Source: an uncultured Lachnospiraceae bacterium (GTDB lineage: Bacteria; Bacillota; Clostridia; Lachnospirales; Lachnospiraceae). From it: a DNA stretch of 64,000 nucleotides. The stretch lies in the NCBI GenBank assembly GCA_902489645.1, contig CABUAW010000001.1, positions 56,529-120,528 on the forward strand, given 5' to 3'. Under the pieces are notes generated by a model. The model searched no databases. It was not told the DNA's origin and was given only the letters and a program-made list of their open reading frames with translations. Every line of letters begins with the position of its first letter. Position 1 is the first letter of the stretch. Positions 1 through 8,139 of the stretch are shown one piece after another. The translations under genes were made by a program, and so were the position numbers.

Positions 1-631
1 TATCCCTCCAGGTGACTGCACCGCCTTCGGCCGTGGTCAGATTTTTCACCGCATGGAAAGAAAAGCAGGTAAAATCTGCGATTTCACCACACATTTTTCC
101 CTGACGCATGGCTCCGAAACCATGCGCTGCATCGGACATTAAAATTACCCGTCCGATACCCCTTTGAATCTCATTTGAAGGCCGGAACAGGTGTTTTTTA
201 TTTTCCACAATTTGAAAAAGACGGTCGTAATCACAGACTACGCCGCCCAGTTCTACCGGGATGATTACCTTCGTCCGCTCTGTGATTGCCGCTTCCAGTT
301 GGTCATAATCCATCTGGAAAGACCCGGCCGCCGTATCTGCCAGCACCAGCTTCGCCCCCACGTGACAGACCACGCTGGCCGTCGCCGTGTAGGTATAAGC
401 GCTGGTAATCACTTCATCTCCCGGGCCAACGCCGAGTATCCGAAGCGTTGTCTCCATACAGGCCGTCGCTGAATTCAGACACACCGCCCGGCTCGTCCGG
501 CAAAAATCAGCAATCTTATTCTCAAATAATTTTGTCTTAGGACCCGTGGTAATCCATCCGCTTTTTAATGTATCTACGACTTCTTTAATCTCTTCTTCGC
601 CGATATCCGGCGGTGAAAAAGGAATATTCAT
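1..631 (-). CDS. DegT/DnrJ/EryC1/StrS family PLP-dependent sugar aminotransferase, C-terminus cut by window edge
   Basis: The frame is open from an ATG at 631 to base 1, so about 210 N-terminal residues are visible of a family that usually runs 370-420. The N-terminus (IPFSPPDIGEEEI, then SGWITTGPKT) and the pocket motif SFHAVKNLTTAEGG are typical; the Lys in HAVKNL is the expected Schiff-base lysine. These enzymes transfer an amino group from glutamate to nucleotide-linked keto-sugars. The ATG shares one base with the stop of the 4,6-dehydratase upstream (TAATG), so the two are translationally coupled. Together they resemble the PglF-PglE pair that makes UDP-4-amino-4,6-dideoxy-GlcNAc. The family is certain; the exact sugar is inferred from the neighbour. 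Confidence 0.9.
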   Translation of the reverse strand, partial: MNIPFSPPDIGEEEIKEVVDTLKSGWITTGPKTKLFENKIADFCRTSRAVCLNSATACMETTLRILGVGPGDEVITSAYTYTATASVVCHVGAKLVLADTAAGSFQMDYDQLEAAITERTKVIIPVELGGVVCDYDRLFQIVENKKHLFRPSNEIQRGIGRVILMSDAAHGFGAMRQGKMCGEIADFTCFSFHAVKNLTTAEGGAVTWRD

Positions 632-2598
632 TAAGTCTCATCTCTTTTCAATGTTTTACTTTGCCGGAAAGGTTCATACTGGCTGACCTCCGAATCCCCC
701 ATCGGCACCATTCGTTTTGATTTTAATGCGTCCCGTTTTTTATCCTCCGGGCGTATATGATACGTCGGCACTATCTTTGATACCATAGCCTTCATCTGAC
801 TGGTTTCATCATAGGCATAGGTATAAAGCTTTTCCAGGTTTTGAAGAAATTCATCTTCATCAAATTCAATCGGTTTTCCGATATAAATCATTTTATTTGC
901 GGTCTGCAAAAGTCCCTCTTCATTCATCAAAAGCTCTTCAAACAGCTTTTCTCCCGGGCGCAGGCCGGTATATTCAATTTCAATATCCTCACCCACCGTA
1001 TAACCGGAGAGACGAATCAAGTTTCGCGCCAAATCGTCAATGCGGACGGGCTCGCCCATATCCAGCACAAAAATCTCGCCGCCCTTTGCCGTGGCTCCCG
1101 CCTCAAGCACAAGGCTCACCGCCTCGGGAATTGTCATAAAGTAACGGACCACATCCGGGTGAGTGACCGTCACAGGCCCTCCGGCCTGAATTTGCTTTTT
1201 AAATAACGGAATGACGCTTCCGTTGCTTCCCAGAACATTGCCGAAACGTACGGCGACAAAATCCGTATCCGAGCGGTTATTAAAGGACTGAACAATCATC
1301 TCGCACATCCGCTTGCTGGCGCCCATAATATTTGTCGGATTCACCGCCTTATCTGTGGAAATCAGCACAAAGCGCTTCGCCCCGTATCTGTCGGCCGCCG
1401 TGGCCACCTTGTACGTACCAAATACATTATTTTTAATGGCCTCATTCGGGCTGTCCTCCATCAACGGCACATGCTTATGGGCTGCCGCATGATAGACAAT
1501 ATCCGGACGGTACTGCTCAAAAATCGAATTCACCCGATTGGTATTCCGAACCGAACCAATCAGTACGATTAAATCCAGATACGGATATTTCTGTTTCAAC
1601 TCCTGCTGAATATCATAAGCATTGTTCTCGTAGATATCGAGGATAATCAAACGTCTCGGATGATTCGCCGCAATCTGCCGACACAGCTCACTCCCGATGG
1701 AACCACCGCCGCCGGTCACGAGAACACACTTCTTGGATACATAGCTCATAATGGACTGGACGTCCACGTCCACCGTCTCCCGTCCGAGAAGGTCTTCAAT
1801 CTGGACATTTCGAATCATGGATAAATCCAGGTCTCCGGTGACAAACTGATAAACCCCGGGAAGGATTTTCAGTTCACAGTCCGTATCCTTGCATATATCC
1901 ACGATTTCTTTCGTTGTTTTTTTGCCAATACTCGGCATGGCAATGATAATCTCATTGATATCATATTTTTCCACCGATTCAATAATCTTATCCCGGCCGC
2001 CGACAACCTTCACTCCGTGAATATAATTATTCTGCTTATGTTTGTCATCATCGATAAAGCATTTAATCCGGGCATCCAGATAATTGCTCATAATCAGCTC
2101 TTTCATGACCATGTTCCCAGCCTCGCCGGCGCCGATAATCATCGTATTGCGCGCATGCCGTCCATGGCTTCTGCTTTCCACCATCGTCCGTACAATAATC
2201 GAAGAATATCTGGTAATACAGACACAAGCCAAAAGACAAATAAAGTAAATGGCGAAAAAGCTTCTCGGCACTGCATTGTAAGTGAAATAACTGTAAATTA
2301 TCGTAAAAACAGTGGAGGCCGCCACCGCCGTCACAATCCCGACAAGCTCTCTGGAGTTGGCAAATCGCCAAAGCGTGTGATAAAGCTTTGCTCCCCAGAA
2401 AATAAGCAGCGTCACCACGATAAAGGCCGGAACCATCCGCTCCACAGCCATCACATAAGGCCCCGGTATATGGCTCACATCCATTTCAAAACGCATGAGC
2501 AGGCCCAAAAAAGAACAGAGGACCACGCTCAATGCGTCTACGATGATTAAAACGATTTTATTAATTAACGATTGTTTTTCTTCTTTTAAGGAATCCAT
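631..2598 (-). CDS. Membrane-bound nucleoside-diphosphate-sugar 4,6-dehydratase, CapD/PglF/WbpM type
   Basis: This 655-residue protein starts with four hydrophobic segments (about residues 13-125), followed by a CoA-binding-like Rossmann domain (IIGAGEAGN near 152) and a C-terminal extended SDR domain (VTGGGGSIGSE near 295). The active-site stretch ISTDKAVNPTNIMGASK keeps the Asp-Lys pair and has Met where classical SDRs have Tyr; this is the known state in PglF-like dehydratases, so the enzyme is expected to be active. It should convert UDP-GlcNAc to UDP-4-keto-6-deoxy-GlcNAc at the membrane. The gene lies 28 bases downstream of the LCP gene and is coupled to a DegT aminotransferase, which points to a di-N-acetyl-bacillosamine-like sugar for a glycan. 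Confidence 0.92.
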   Translation of the reverse strand: MDSLKEEKQSLINKIVLIIVDALSVVLCSFLGLLMRFEMDVSHIPGPYVMAVERMVPAFIVVTLLIFWGAKLYHTLWRFANSRELVGIVTAVAASTVFTIIYSYFTYNAVPRSFFAIYFICLLACVCITRYSSIIVRTMVESRSHGRHARNTMIIGAGEAGNMVMKELIMSNYLDARIKCFIDDDKHKQNNYIHGVKVVGGRDKIIESVEKYDINEIIIAMPSIGKKTTKEIVDICKDTDCELKILPGVYQFVTGDLDLSMIRNVQIEDLLGRETVDVDVQSIMSYVSKKCVLVTGGGGSIGSELCRQIAANHPRRLIILDIYENNAYDIQQELKQKYPYLDLIVLIGSVRNTNRVNSIFEQYRPDIVYHAAAHKHVPLMEDSPNEAIKNNVFGTYKVATAADRYGAKRFVLISTDKAVNPTNIMGASKRMCEMIVQSFNNRSDTDFVAVRFGNVLGSNGSVIPLFKKQIQAGGPVTVTHPDVVRYFMTIPEAVSLVLEAGATAKGGEIFVLDMGEPVRIDDLARNLIRLSGYTVGEDIEIEYTGLRPGEKLFEELLMNEEGLLQTANKMIYIGKPIEFDEDEFLQNLEKLYTYAYDETSQMKAMVSKIVPTYHIRPEDKKRDALKSKRMVPMGDSEVSQYEPFRQSKTLKRDET

Positions 2599-2626
2599 CG
2601 CCTAATCCCTTTCTCCGCAGTTTGAA

Positions 2627-4126
2627 TTAGTTCATCATGCTTGCAGTAATTTCCTCCTGGCTGATTGTCTCACCGTTCTTCACCCGGTTAATAAACTCTG
2701 CGGCTGTCGAAACGCTGTTGTCATCCGGAAGCATAACATAAAGCAGGGAATCCCCGGAAGAATAGCAGACATCCTCCGAACCCGTTCCCACAACTCTGGA
2801 GGACATAATGTCCCATCCGGCGCCATCATTTAACTGCATACGAACCAGACTGGAAATCTGCTGCTGGCTGAGACTCGTCTCAAAACTGTCGGACAGACTG
2901 TCCATAATGCCCATATAGCCCGTCAAAATTGCCGGCGACAGACACTTATTAATAATTGCTTTCAAAACAATCTGCTGATTCATCACACGGTCATTATCAC
3001 CGTTTGGCAGGTTATAACGTTCTCTCGCAAAGGCCAATGCGGACGAACCGTCCACGCCATAGTTCATACCCTGAACGAAATACTCGCCGCTGATAGTTGT
3101 AAATTCATATACGGAATCCAAATCCACGCCGCCGAGGGCATTCACCATATCTCTCAATGTGGTGAAATTCACCTTCGCATAATAGTCCACATCGACCCCA
3201 AACAGCTGGGACAGGGTATCCATCGAACACTGCGGCCCGTAAAGTCCCGCATGGGTCAGCTTATCCCGGGAATCTCCGGAAATACCAGGAAGATATACGT
3301 AATAGTCTCTAGGAATCGACGTCATCAATACCTGATTTGTATTCGGATTGACTGTGACGAGCATATTTACGTCGCTCCGGCTCGTTGTCGCAATACTTCC
3401 CTCTGTATCGATACCGCTGATAAAGATTGTAAACGGCGTCTTTGTAACATCGGTCTTATCACCGGAAACGGTCTCTACCTTTGTTTTAATCTCAATATGC
3501 TTCAATTCACGGACATCTGTTGAAAATGTCGGAAATTGCTCTGTCAGAGACGAATCATAGGCCGTATTATAAATGATTGCCTGAATATTGCCATCATACA
3601 AATCCTGCACCATCGCATACGGGTCTTCATAATTATAGCAATCCAACTCCTGACCCACTTCATTTTCAGCCTCTGTAATGGCCTGAGACACTTTATCGCT
3701 TCCGCTGATGACCTGGGCGCCAAAATCATAGCCCACGGCCTCTTCCAGCGTCTGGGCCGCATTGTCATTCAGCACCGCAATGGCGATACGGTCTACCTTA
3801 TAATCATTATTCGTAATACTGAGCAGGGTTGCATTGGTCCGAATCAGATAAACATTGGCTAAAACCAACAGAATCAGCATCAGGATACAATCAATCTTAC
3901 CGATAATATGGGCGCTTCGCGTAAACTGAGAACCTAACGCAAAGACATCCAAGAACATCAAAATTCCAAAAATAACCGCCAGATATTTCATCGGCAATAC
4001 ATTGACCATCAGAAGCACTGCCACAAACACAATCGACAAAATAATCTGAATTACTGCTAAAATCTTACCAACTGTATGCCGGTTTCTTTTTTTTCTTCTT
4101 TTCCGGCTGCTTTTAGTATTTCCCAT
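2627..4126 (-). CDS. LytR-CpsA-Psr (LCP) family wall-polymer ligase
   Basis: The 499-residue product has a basic N-terminus (SSRKRRKKRNR), three closely spaced membrane segments (about 20-110), then an extracellular part. The LCP domain core is seen around residues 260-400: MLVTVNPNTNQVLMTSIPRDYYV, DKLTHAG, and the acidic and Arg positions of NYGVDGSSALAFARERY. LCP proteins move undecaprenyl-linked polymers (teichoic acids, capsule, secondary wall polysaccharides) onto peptidoglycan. Three N-terminal helices instead of one are common in Lachnospiraceae members. It is the first gene of an operon with the 4,6-dehydratase and aminotransferase. The start has an AGAGGTG ribosome site, and a sigma-A-like promoter lies just upstream. 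Confidence 0.9.
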   Translation of the reverse strand: MGNTKSSRKRRKKRNRHTVGKILAVIQIILSIVFVAVLLMVNVLPMKYLAVIFGILMFLDVFALGSQFTRSAHIIGKIDCILMLILLVLANVYLIRTNATLLSITNNDYKVDRIAIAVLNDNAAQTLEEAVGYDFGAQVISGSDKVSQAITEAENEVGQELDCYNYEDPYAMVQDLYDGNIQAIIYNTAYDSSLTEQFPTFSTDVRELKHIEIKTKVETVSGDKTDVTKTPFTIFISGIDTEGSIATTSRSDVNMLVTVNPNTNQVLMTSIPRDYYVYLPGISGDSRDKLTHAGLYGPQCSMDTLSQLFGVDVDYYAKVNFTTLRDMVNALGGVDLDSVYEFTTISGEYFVQGMNYGVDGSSALAFARERYNLPNGDNDRVMNQQIVLKAIINKCLSPAILTGYMGIMDSLSDSFETSLSQQQISSLVRMQLNDGAGWDIMSSRVVGTGSEDVCYSSGDSLLYVMLPDDNSVSTAAEFINRVKNGETISQEEITASMMN

Positions 4127-4175
4127 AATTCACCTCTGTATAATTTTCTCTAGTATCATCCATTTTATCCCACTT

Positions 4176-4204
4176 ATTATAGTACATGAACCTTCAAAAA
4201 GCAA
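4176..4204 (-). promoter_or_regulatory. Promoter of the LCP/4,6-dehydratase/aminotransferase operon
   Basis: On the minus strand TTGCTT (4204-4199) and TATAAT (4181-4176) are separated by 17 bases, about 50 bases before the LCP start codon. The -10 box is perfect and the -35 box is moderate. Confidence 0.6.
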
Positions 4205-4267
4205 TGTAAAACCGTATTTATCACATTTTTAACACATTTTTATGCATTATGTAAAACAAAAAAACAC

Positions 4268-4302
4268 CTCCGATACTGGTTTTAGGGCGGCCAGTATCGG
4301 AG
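4268..4302 (-). terminator. Rho-independent terminator after the maoC-like gene
   Basis: A perfect 12-base-pair stem (CTCCGATACTGG at 4268-4279 with its complement at 4291-4302) and an 11-base loop is followed on the minus strand by a T-rich tract (4250-4267). It lies 85 bases after the end of the maoC-like gene. The other side also has a short T run (4309-4315), so it may stop transcription both ways. Confidence 0.8.
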
Positions 4303-4386
4303 ATGCTTCCTTTTTATATAAGTTGGGAGGCTTATATAAGTTTTACAATACTTTTTATTTATTAAGGGCTAGCAGTGGATAACGCC

Positions 4387-4830
4387 TCATTTTTTAGGCG
4401 GCATACATGTGGCGATACCTTCGGTTACAACATCGCCATTCTGGTTTGTAACCTGCTGTTTTACTTTGACAATATAGAAGTCTTTCTTTTCTTTGTACTG
4501 AATATCGATAATTTCGCAATGCGCCGTGATGACATCGCCCGGATATACCGGTTTCATAAATGTAACCTCCTGACCCATGTGGATGGTGCCAAGTCCCGGA
4601 AGCTGCATTCCGAGAACTGCTCCGCACAAGCTTAAACTAATTACACCGTGGGCGATACATTTCCCAAACTGGGTTGTGGCCGCATAGTCTTCATCAAAAT
4701 GCATTGGGTTTGTATCCGTGGATACCTTGCCAAAATATTCGATGTCATCCTTTGTAATTGTTTTTGTACGGCTGGCTGTCATACCGACTTTCAATTCAGC
4801 GCCTGTAAATTTTTTAATTTCTTCAGCCAT
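4387..4830 (-). CDS. MaoC-like (R)-specific 3-hydroxyacyl-CoA dehydratase / enoyl-CoA hydratase
   Basis: This is a 147-residue single hot-dog domain close in size to PhaJ. The hydratase-2 motif is visible as STDTNPMHFDEDYA followed by FGKCIAHG, giving the Asp and His of the catalytic dyad. Such enzymes interconvert (R)-3-hydroxyacyl-CoA and trans-2-enoyl-CoA, unlike crotonase, which is S-specific. It is the last gene of the etfB-etfA-acd-maoC run, 56 bases after the acyl-CoA dehydrogenase and followed by a strong terminator. Its place directly beside an enoyl-CoA-reducing complex suggests that it supplies the 2-enoyl-CoA. Family assignment is strong; substrate chain length cannot be read from sequence. 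Confidence 0.88.
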   Translation of the reverse strand: MAEEIKKFTGAELKVGMTASRTKTITKDDIEYFGKVSTDTNPMHFDEDYAATTQFGKCIAHGVISLSLCGAVLGMQLPGLGTIHMGQEVTFMKPVYPGDVITAHCEIIDIQYKEKKDFYIVKVKQQVTNQNGDVVTEGIATCMPPKK

Positions 4831-4886
4831 ATACGTTTCCTCCTCTCATAAATTCCTCACGTTGAATCCCATTTCCCTTTTGAATA

Positions 4887-6023
4887 TTATTTTCTGAGAA
4901 TAGCTCCGCTGATAACGATGCGCTGTACCTCATTGGTTCCTTCGCCAATTTCCATCAATTTATTATCACGCATCAAACGTTCAACATTATATTCTTTGCT
5001 GTAGCCATTTCCGCCCAACACCTGAATCGCGTCCAGACAAATCTGTGTCGTATGGGAAGCGGCAAATAATTTGGCTTCGGCCGCCTGTACCGAACAGCGA
5101 ACTCCGCTGGCCTTCATTTCAGCCACATCGTAGAGCATAAGCTTCATGGCTTCAATATACATGGCCATATCGGCAATCTTAAAGGCAACGGCCTGATGTT
5201 TTGCGATTGGTTTTCCAAAGGCCACACGTTCCAGAGCATAATTTTTTGCAATGTCCAAAGCATGCTCCGCAATACCTGTGGAGATGGCCGTACAGCTGAC
5301 ACGTCCGCCGTCAAGACCTTCCATCGCAAACTTGAAGCCCATGCCTTCTTTATCCAGCAATGCTTCGGCCGGAACCTTCAAATCATCAAATGTCATGCCA
5401 TGCGTATCTGAGCTGCGCATACCCATCTTATCTTCTTCCGCATCAATGATTAATCCCGGAGTTCCTTTGTCAACGATAAATGCCGAAATACCGTTGGCGC
5501 CTTTTTCCGGGTCTGTCACAGCCATAATTACGTAGTAATCTGCAATTCCGGAATTGGTAATCCATGCTTTACTTCCATTAATCACATAGCTGCCGTCGGC
5601 CTGTTTTTTCGCTCTTGTCCGAAGACCGGCCGCATCCGAGCCTGCGCCCGGCTCTGTCAGACAGAAGGCAAAAAGTTTTCCATTCGCTACGCCGGATAAA
5701 TATTTCTGCTTCTGAGCCTCGCTGCCGTGTTTTAAAATCATATCCGTACATACCCAACTGATTTCCATAGCCATAGCGAAACCGGCATCCCCCTTTGCCA
5801 GCTCGTGTGTGATAATCGCACATTCCACATCGCCAAGGCCTGCGCCGCCGTATTCTTCCGGAATCGGTGTGGCCTGAAGGCCTGTCTCGACATACTTCTC
5901 ATAAAGTTCTTTGCACCAGCCGTTCTGGTCCATTTCACGGCCTCTTGGTTCGACTTCCTTTTTTGTAAAATCGCGAACCATTGACTGAATATCCAATTGT
6001 TCCTCTGTAAATTTGTAACCCAT
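4887..6023 (-). CDS. Short-chain acyl-CoA dehydrogenase (butyryl/acryloyl-CoA reductase type)
   Basis: I start this 378-residue protein at 6023 (MGYKFTEEQ), where AAAGGAGG lies 8 bases upstream, and not at the longer open frame to 6131, which runs through the promoter. Family signatures are CLTEPGAGSDA near residue 125 and IGEGTNEVQ near the end; Glu361 in GEGT is the expected catalytic base of short-chain enzymes. FAD-dependent clostridial homologues work with EtfAB to reduce crotonyl-CoA or acryloyl-CoA. The gene follows etfA after 122 bases that contain a separate promoter with the same conserved block as the etfB promoter. Butyryl-CoA and propionyl-CoA as products are both possible. Confidence 0.93.
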   Translation of the reverse strand: MGYKFTEEQLDIQSMVRDFTKKEVEPRGREMDQNGWCKELYEKYVETGLQATPIPEEYGGAGLGDVECAIITHELAKGDAGFAMAMEISWVCTDMILKHGSEAQKQKYLSGVANGKLFAFCLTEPGAGSDAAGLRTRAKKQADGSYVINGSKAWITNSGIADYYVIMAVTDPEKGANGISAFIVDKGTPGLIIDAEEDKMGMRSSDTHGMTFDDLKVPAEALLDKEGMGFKFAMEGLDGGRVSCTAISTGIAEHALDIAKNYALERVAFGKPIAKHQAVAFKIADMAMYIEAMKLMLYDVAEMKASGVRCSVQAAEAKLFAASHTTQICLDAIQVLGGNGYSKEYNVERLMRDNKLMEIGEGTNEVQRIVISGAILRK

Positions 6024-6065
6024 GTGTTTATCCTCCTTTACACTTGTTTTATTTTTCACAATTTG

Positions 6066-6134
6066 ATTATAACTTTTATTTTCCGTAAAGAGAAATATTA
6101 AAATCGCATAGGATTTATGCATCTGGCGCATAAA
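6066..6134 (-). promoter_or_regulatory. Promoter and probable LysR site of acd-maoC
   Basis: On the minus strand a perfect TATAAT (6071-6066) is preceded by the block ATGCGATTTTAATATTTCTC ending in CTTT (6109-6087). The same block recurs before etfB and, with three changes in its centre, before the CoA-transferase gene. Upstream of it an inverted repeat TTTATGC-N7-GCATAAA spans 6114-6134 and fits the T-N11-A dyad form of LysR recognition sites. The natural -35 (TTTCTC, 18-base spacer) is poor, as expected for an activator-dependent promoter. Confidence 0.65.
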
Positions 6135-6145
6135 TCTTTTTTATT

Positions 6146-7150
6146 TTATGCGTTTAGCTTCTGAATCTCTTTAATCAATTCAGGAATTACTGTAAATAAA
6201 TCGCCGACAATACCATAATCGGCCACGTCAAAAATCGGAGCCTCTTCGTCTTTATTAATCGCCACGATACAATCCGAACCGGTGATTCCCGCCGCATGCT
6301 GAATCGCTCCCGAAATACCGCAGGCAATATAGAGCTTCGGCGATACGGTTTTTCCGGTCTGACCCACCTGATGCGCATGTGGTATCCAACCGGCATCCAC
6401 CACGGCCCTGGAAGCGCCTACCGTCGCATTTAAAGCATCCGCCAGCTTCCGTATAATCTCAAAACCTTCCGGAGAACCAACACCACGTCCGCCGGAAACA
6501 ATAATTTCCGCCTCTTCCAGATTCACGGCTTCCGCTACCTCTTTAATCCGATTCAGTAATTTGGTCCGTATTTTTTCAGGGCTGATGTGTATATCTTCGC
6601 AAACCACCGTTCCCACCTTGCCTGTCACAGGCTCCGGTTTCTTAAAAATTCCGGGCCGAACCGTTCCAAGCTGCGGCCGGTTATCCGGGCAGAGAATCAT
6701 TGCCATCAGATTTCCCCCGAAGGCCGGACGGGTCCAAATCATATTTCCTGTTTCTTCGTCATAATCCAACATCGTACAGTCCGCTGTCAGCCCCGTATTC
6801 AAATCACAGGCCATTTTCGGTCCCAGGTCACGGCCATTATTTGTTGCGCCAATCAATATCGTCGATGGTTTGTATTTTTCCACTAATGTTTTCATGGCAT
6901 AACTATAAGCATCCGTAGAATAATTGAAATATTCCTCACCTTCTACAAGAATGACTTCATCTGCGCCGTACTCGACGGTTTTCTCAGCAACATCCTTTAC
7001 ATTGCCGCCAATGACAACGGCCACCAGCTTTCCGCCCATTTTATCCGCCAGCATACGCCCCGGCGATAAAAGTTCATATCCGACAGATTTTGCGGCATTT
7101 TCCTCAGTTTCTACAAACACCCAAAGATTTTTATATTCATCAAACTGCAT
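6146..7150 (-). CDS. etfA: Electron transfer flavoprotein alpha subunit
   Basis: The start at 7150 (MQFDEYKNLW) is chosen because GGAGG lies 8 bases upstream; this gives 334 residues, normal for EtfA. The C-terminal FAD domain carries GASRAVVDAGWIPHAHQVGQTG and the EtfA signature LYIACGISGAIQHAAG followed by IVAINKD. With EtfB it carries electrons to the acyl-CoA dehydrogenase encoded next; in clostridia such complexes often bifurcate electrons between enoyl-CoA and ferredoxin. Whether this pair bifurcates cannot be settled by eye. The gene is 13 bases after etfB. Confidence 0.96.
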   Translation of the reverse strand: MQFDEYKNLWVFVETEENAAKSVGYELLSPGRMLADKMGGKLVAVVIGGNVKDVAEKTVEYGADEVILVEGEEYFNYSTDAYSYAMKTLVEKYKPSTILIGATNNGRDLGPKMACDLNTGLTADCTMLDYDEETGNMIWTRPAFGGNLMAMILCPDNRPQLGTVRPGIFKKPEPVTGKVGTVVCEDIHISPEKIRTKLLNRIKEVAEAVNLEEAEIIVSGGRGVGSPEGFEIIRKLADALNATVGASRAVVDAGWIPHAHQVGQTGKTVSPKLYIACGISGAIQHAAGITGSDCIVAINKDEEAPIFDVADYGIVGDLFTVIPELIKEIQKLNA

Positions 7151-7163
7151 ATATCCAACCTCC

Positions 7164-7967
7164 TTACAGCACCTTCGCATCTGCTAACAGCCCGGCAAGC
7201 TTTGCTGCGGATGCGGCCGCCTCTTCTCCGACAATTTTCACGCAGGTTTTGTTTCGCACCGGTGTAAACGTCTTTTTTACCTTCGTCGGAGAACCTTTTA
7301 ATCCACACCGGGTTAAATCAATCCCCGGGATATCTTCTGCGGTAATGACCTGAATCGGCGCTTTCCGAGCGGCCATTTTACTCTTAAGGGTCGGAAACCG
7401 CGGCTCAAAAGCGGTTTTAACGACAGTAACGACTGCCGGTTTCTGAACGGAAATAATATCGTACCCCTGGTCGCTTTCCCTTTTGACAATGACATCTTCT
7501 CCGTGGATACTGACTTCCGAAGCATACGTCACCTGGGCCAACCCCATGTGGGCCGCAATTTCCGGTCCAACCTGCCCCGTATCTCCGTCAATGGCCTGCT
7601 TGCCGCTCAGGATTAAATCAAACTTTCCTTCCTTTGCCTCGATGGCCTCGATTGTGCTGGCCAAAATATAACTGGTTGCCAGGGTATCCGAACCGCCAAA
7701 GGCTCTGTCACTGCAAAGATAGGCCCTGTCCGCCCCTACGGCCAGACATTCCGTCAATGCTTCTTTCGCCTGCATTGGCCCCATAGACAATACCGTAATC
7801 TCCGTGTCCGGCGTAACATCTTTAATTCTTGCCGCCACTTCCAGGGCACAGGCGTCAAAGGGATTGACGATACTCGGCACACCGGCCCGTATCAATGTAT
7901 TTGTGACCGGGTCAATTTTAATCTCCGTTGTGTCCGGCACTTGTTTCACACATACTAAGATTTTCAT
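7164..7967 (-). CDS. etfB: Electron transfer flavoprotein beta subunit
   Basis: This 267-residue protein has the EtfB hallmarks MKILVCVKQVPDT at the N-terminus, RAGVPSIVNPFDACALE near residue 28 and the beta signature SGKQAIDGDTGQVGPEIA in the middle. It binds the second nucleotide and forms the heterodimer with EtfA. The GVPSIVNPFD form is common in clostridial Etf proteins. An AGAAGGAGG site precedes the ATG, and its own promoter with the regulon block and a 17-base repeat array lies between it and lysR. It heads the etfBA part of the cluster. Confidence 0.96.
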   Translation of the reverse strand: MKILVCVKQVPDTTEIKIDPVTNTLIRAGVPSIVNPFDACALEVAARIKDVTPDTEITVLSMGPMQAKEALTECLAVGADRAYLCSDRAFGGSDTLATSYILASTIEAIEAKEGKFDLILSGKQAIDGDTGQVGPEIAAHMGLAQVTYASEVSIHGEDVIVKRESDQGYDIISVQKPAVVTVVKTAFEPRFPTLKSKMAARKAPIQVITAEDIPGIDLTRCGLKGSPTKVKKTFTPVRNKTCVKIVGEEAAASAAKLAGLLADAKVL

Positions 7968-8001
7968 GATATACCTCCTTCTGTTTTAAGCTGCTGATTC
8001 A

Positions 8002-8045
8002 AGTATAGCCTCCGGCTCCGATAAAGAGAAATATTAAAATCGCAT
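8002..8045 (-). promoter_or_regulatory. Promoter of etfBA with shared regulon block
   Basis: On the minus strand TATACT (8007-8002) lies 18 bases after TTTCTC. The 23-base block at 8045-8023 is identical to the one before acd (6109-6087). Identity over this length at the same distance from two -10 boxes is unlikely by chance and marks a common control site, most simply for the adjacent LysR regulator. Confidence 0.7.
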
Positions 8046-8052
8046 ACCTTTT

Positions 8053-8103
8053 ATCGACGTAACGCATAAATCACCGTAATGCACAAATCACCATAACGCA
8101 TAA
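8053..8103. repeat. Three tandem 17-bp repeats upstream of the etfB promoter
   Basis: Three head-to-tail units at 8053-8069, 8070-8086 and 8087-8103 read ATCGACGTAACGCATAA, ATCACCGTAATGCACAA and ATCACCATAACGCATAA on the plus strand; a partial fourth begins at 8104. They sit just upstream of the conserved promoter block, and their CGCATAA core also occurs in the acd upstream dyad. Phased units like these suggest cooperative binding of a regulator. Confidence 0.75.
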
Positions 8104-8135
8104 ATCGCCGTCTGTATTTAGAACAGCGGCGATTT
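8102..8135 (-). terminator. Hairpin after lysR, possible terminator
   Basis: AAATCGCCG (8102-8110) pairs with CGGCGATTT (8127-8135), with an inner CTGT/ACAG pair. It begins five bases after the lysR stop codon on the minus strand. The tract that follows is not a clean T run, so termination is plausible but weak. It overlaps the end of the 17-bp repeat array and may serve regulation as well. Confidence 0.45.
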
Positions 8136-8139
8136 CAAA

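Noticed and set aside
4314..4332. Small inverted repeat TATATAAG/CTTATATA near the maoC terminator
   Set aside because: It is short, AT-only and sits beside a much stronger terminator; I give it no separate role.
6024..6131. N-terminal extension of the acyl-CoA dehydrogenase
   Set aside because: The stretch holds a promoter and the start at 6023 has an ideal ribosome site and a normal family N-terminus.
8053..8103. Short CRISPR-like array
   Set aside because: The three 17-base units are directly adjacent with no spacers and lie at a promoter; there are no cas genes in the window.
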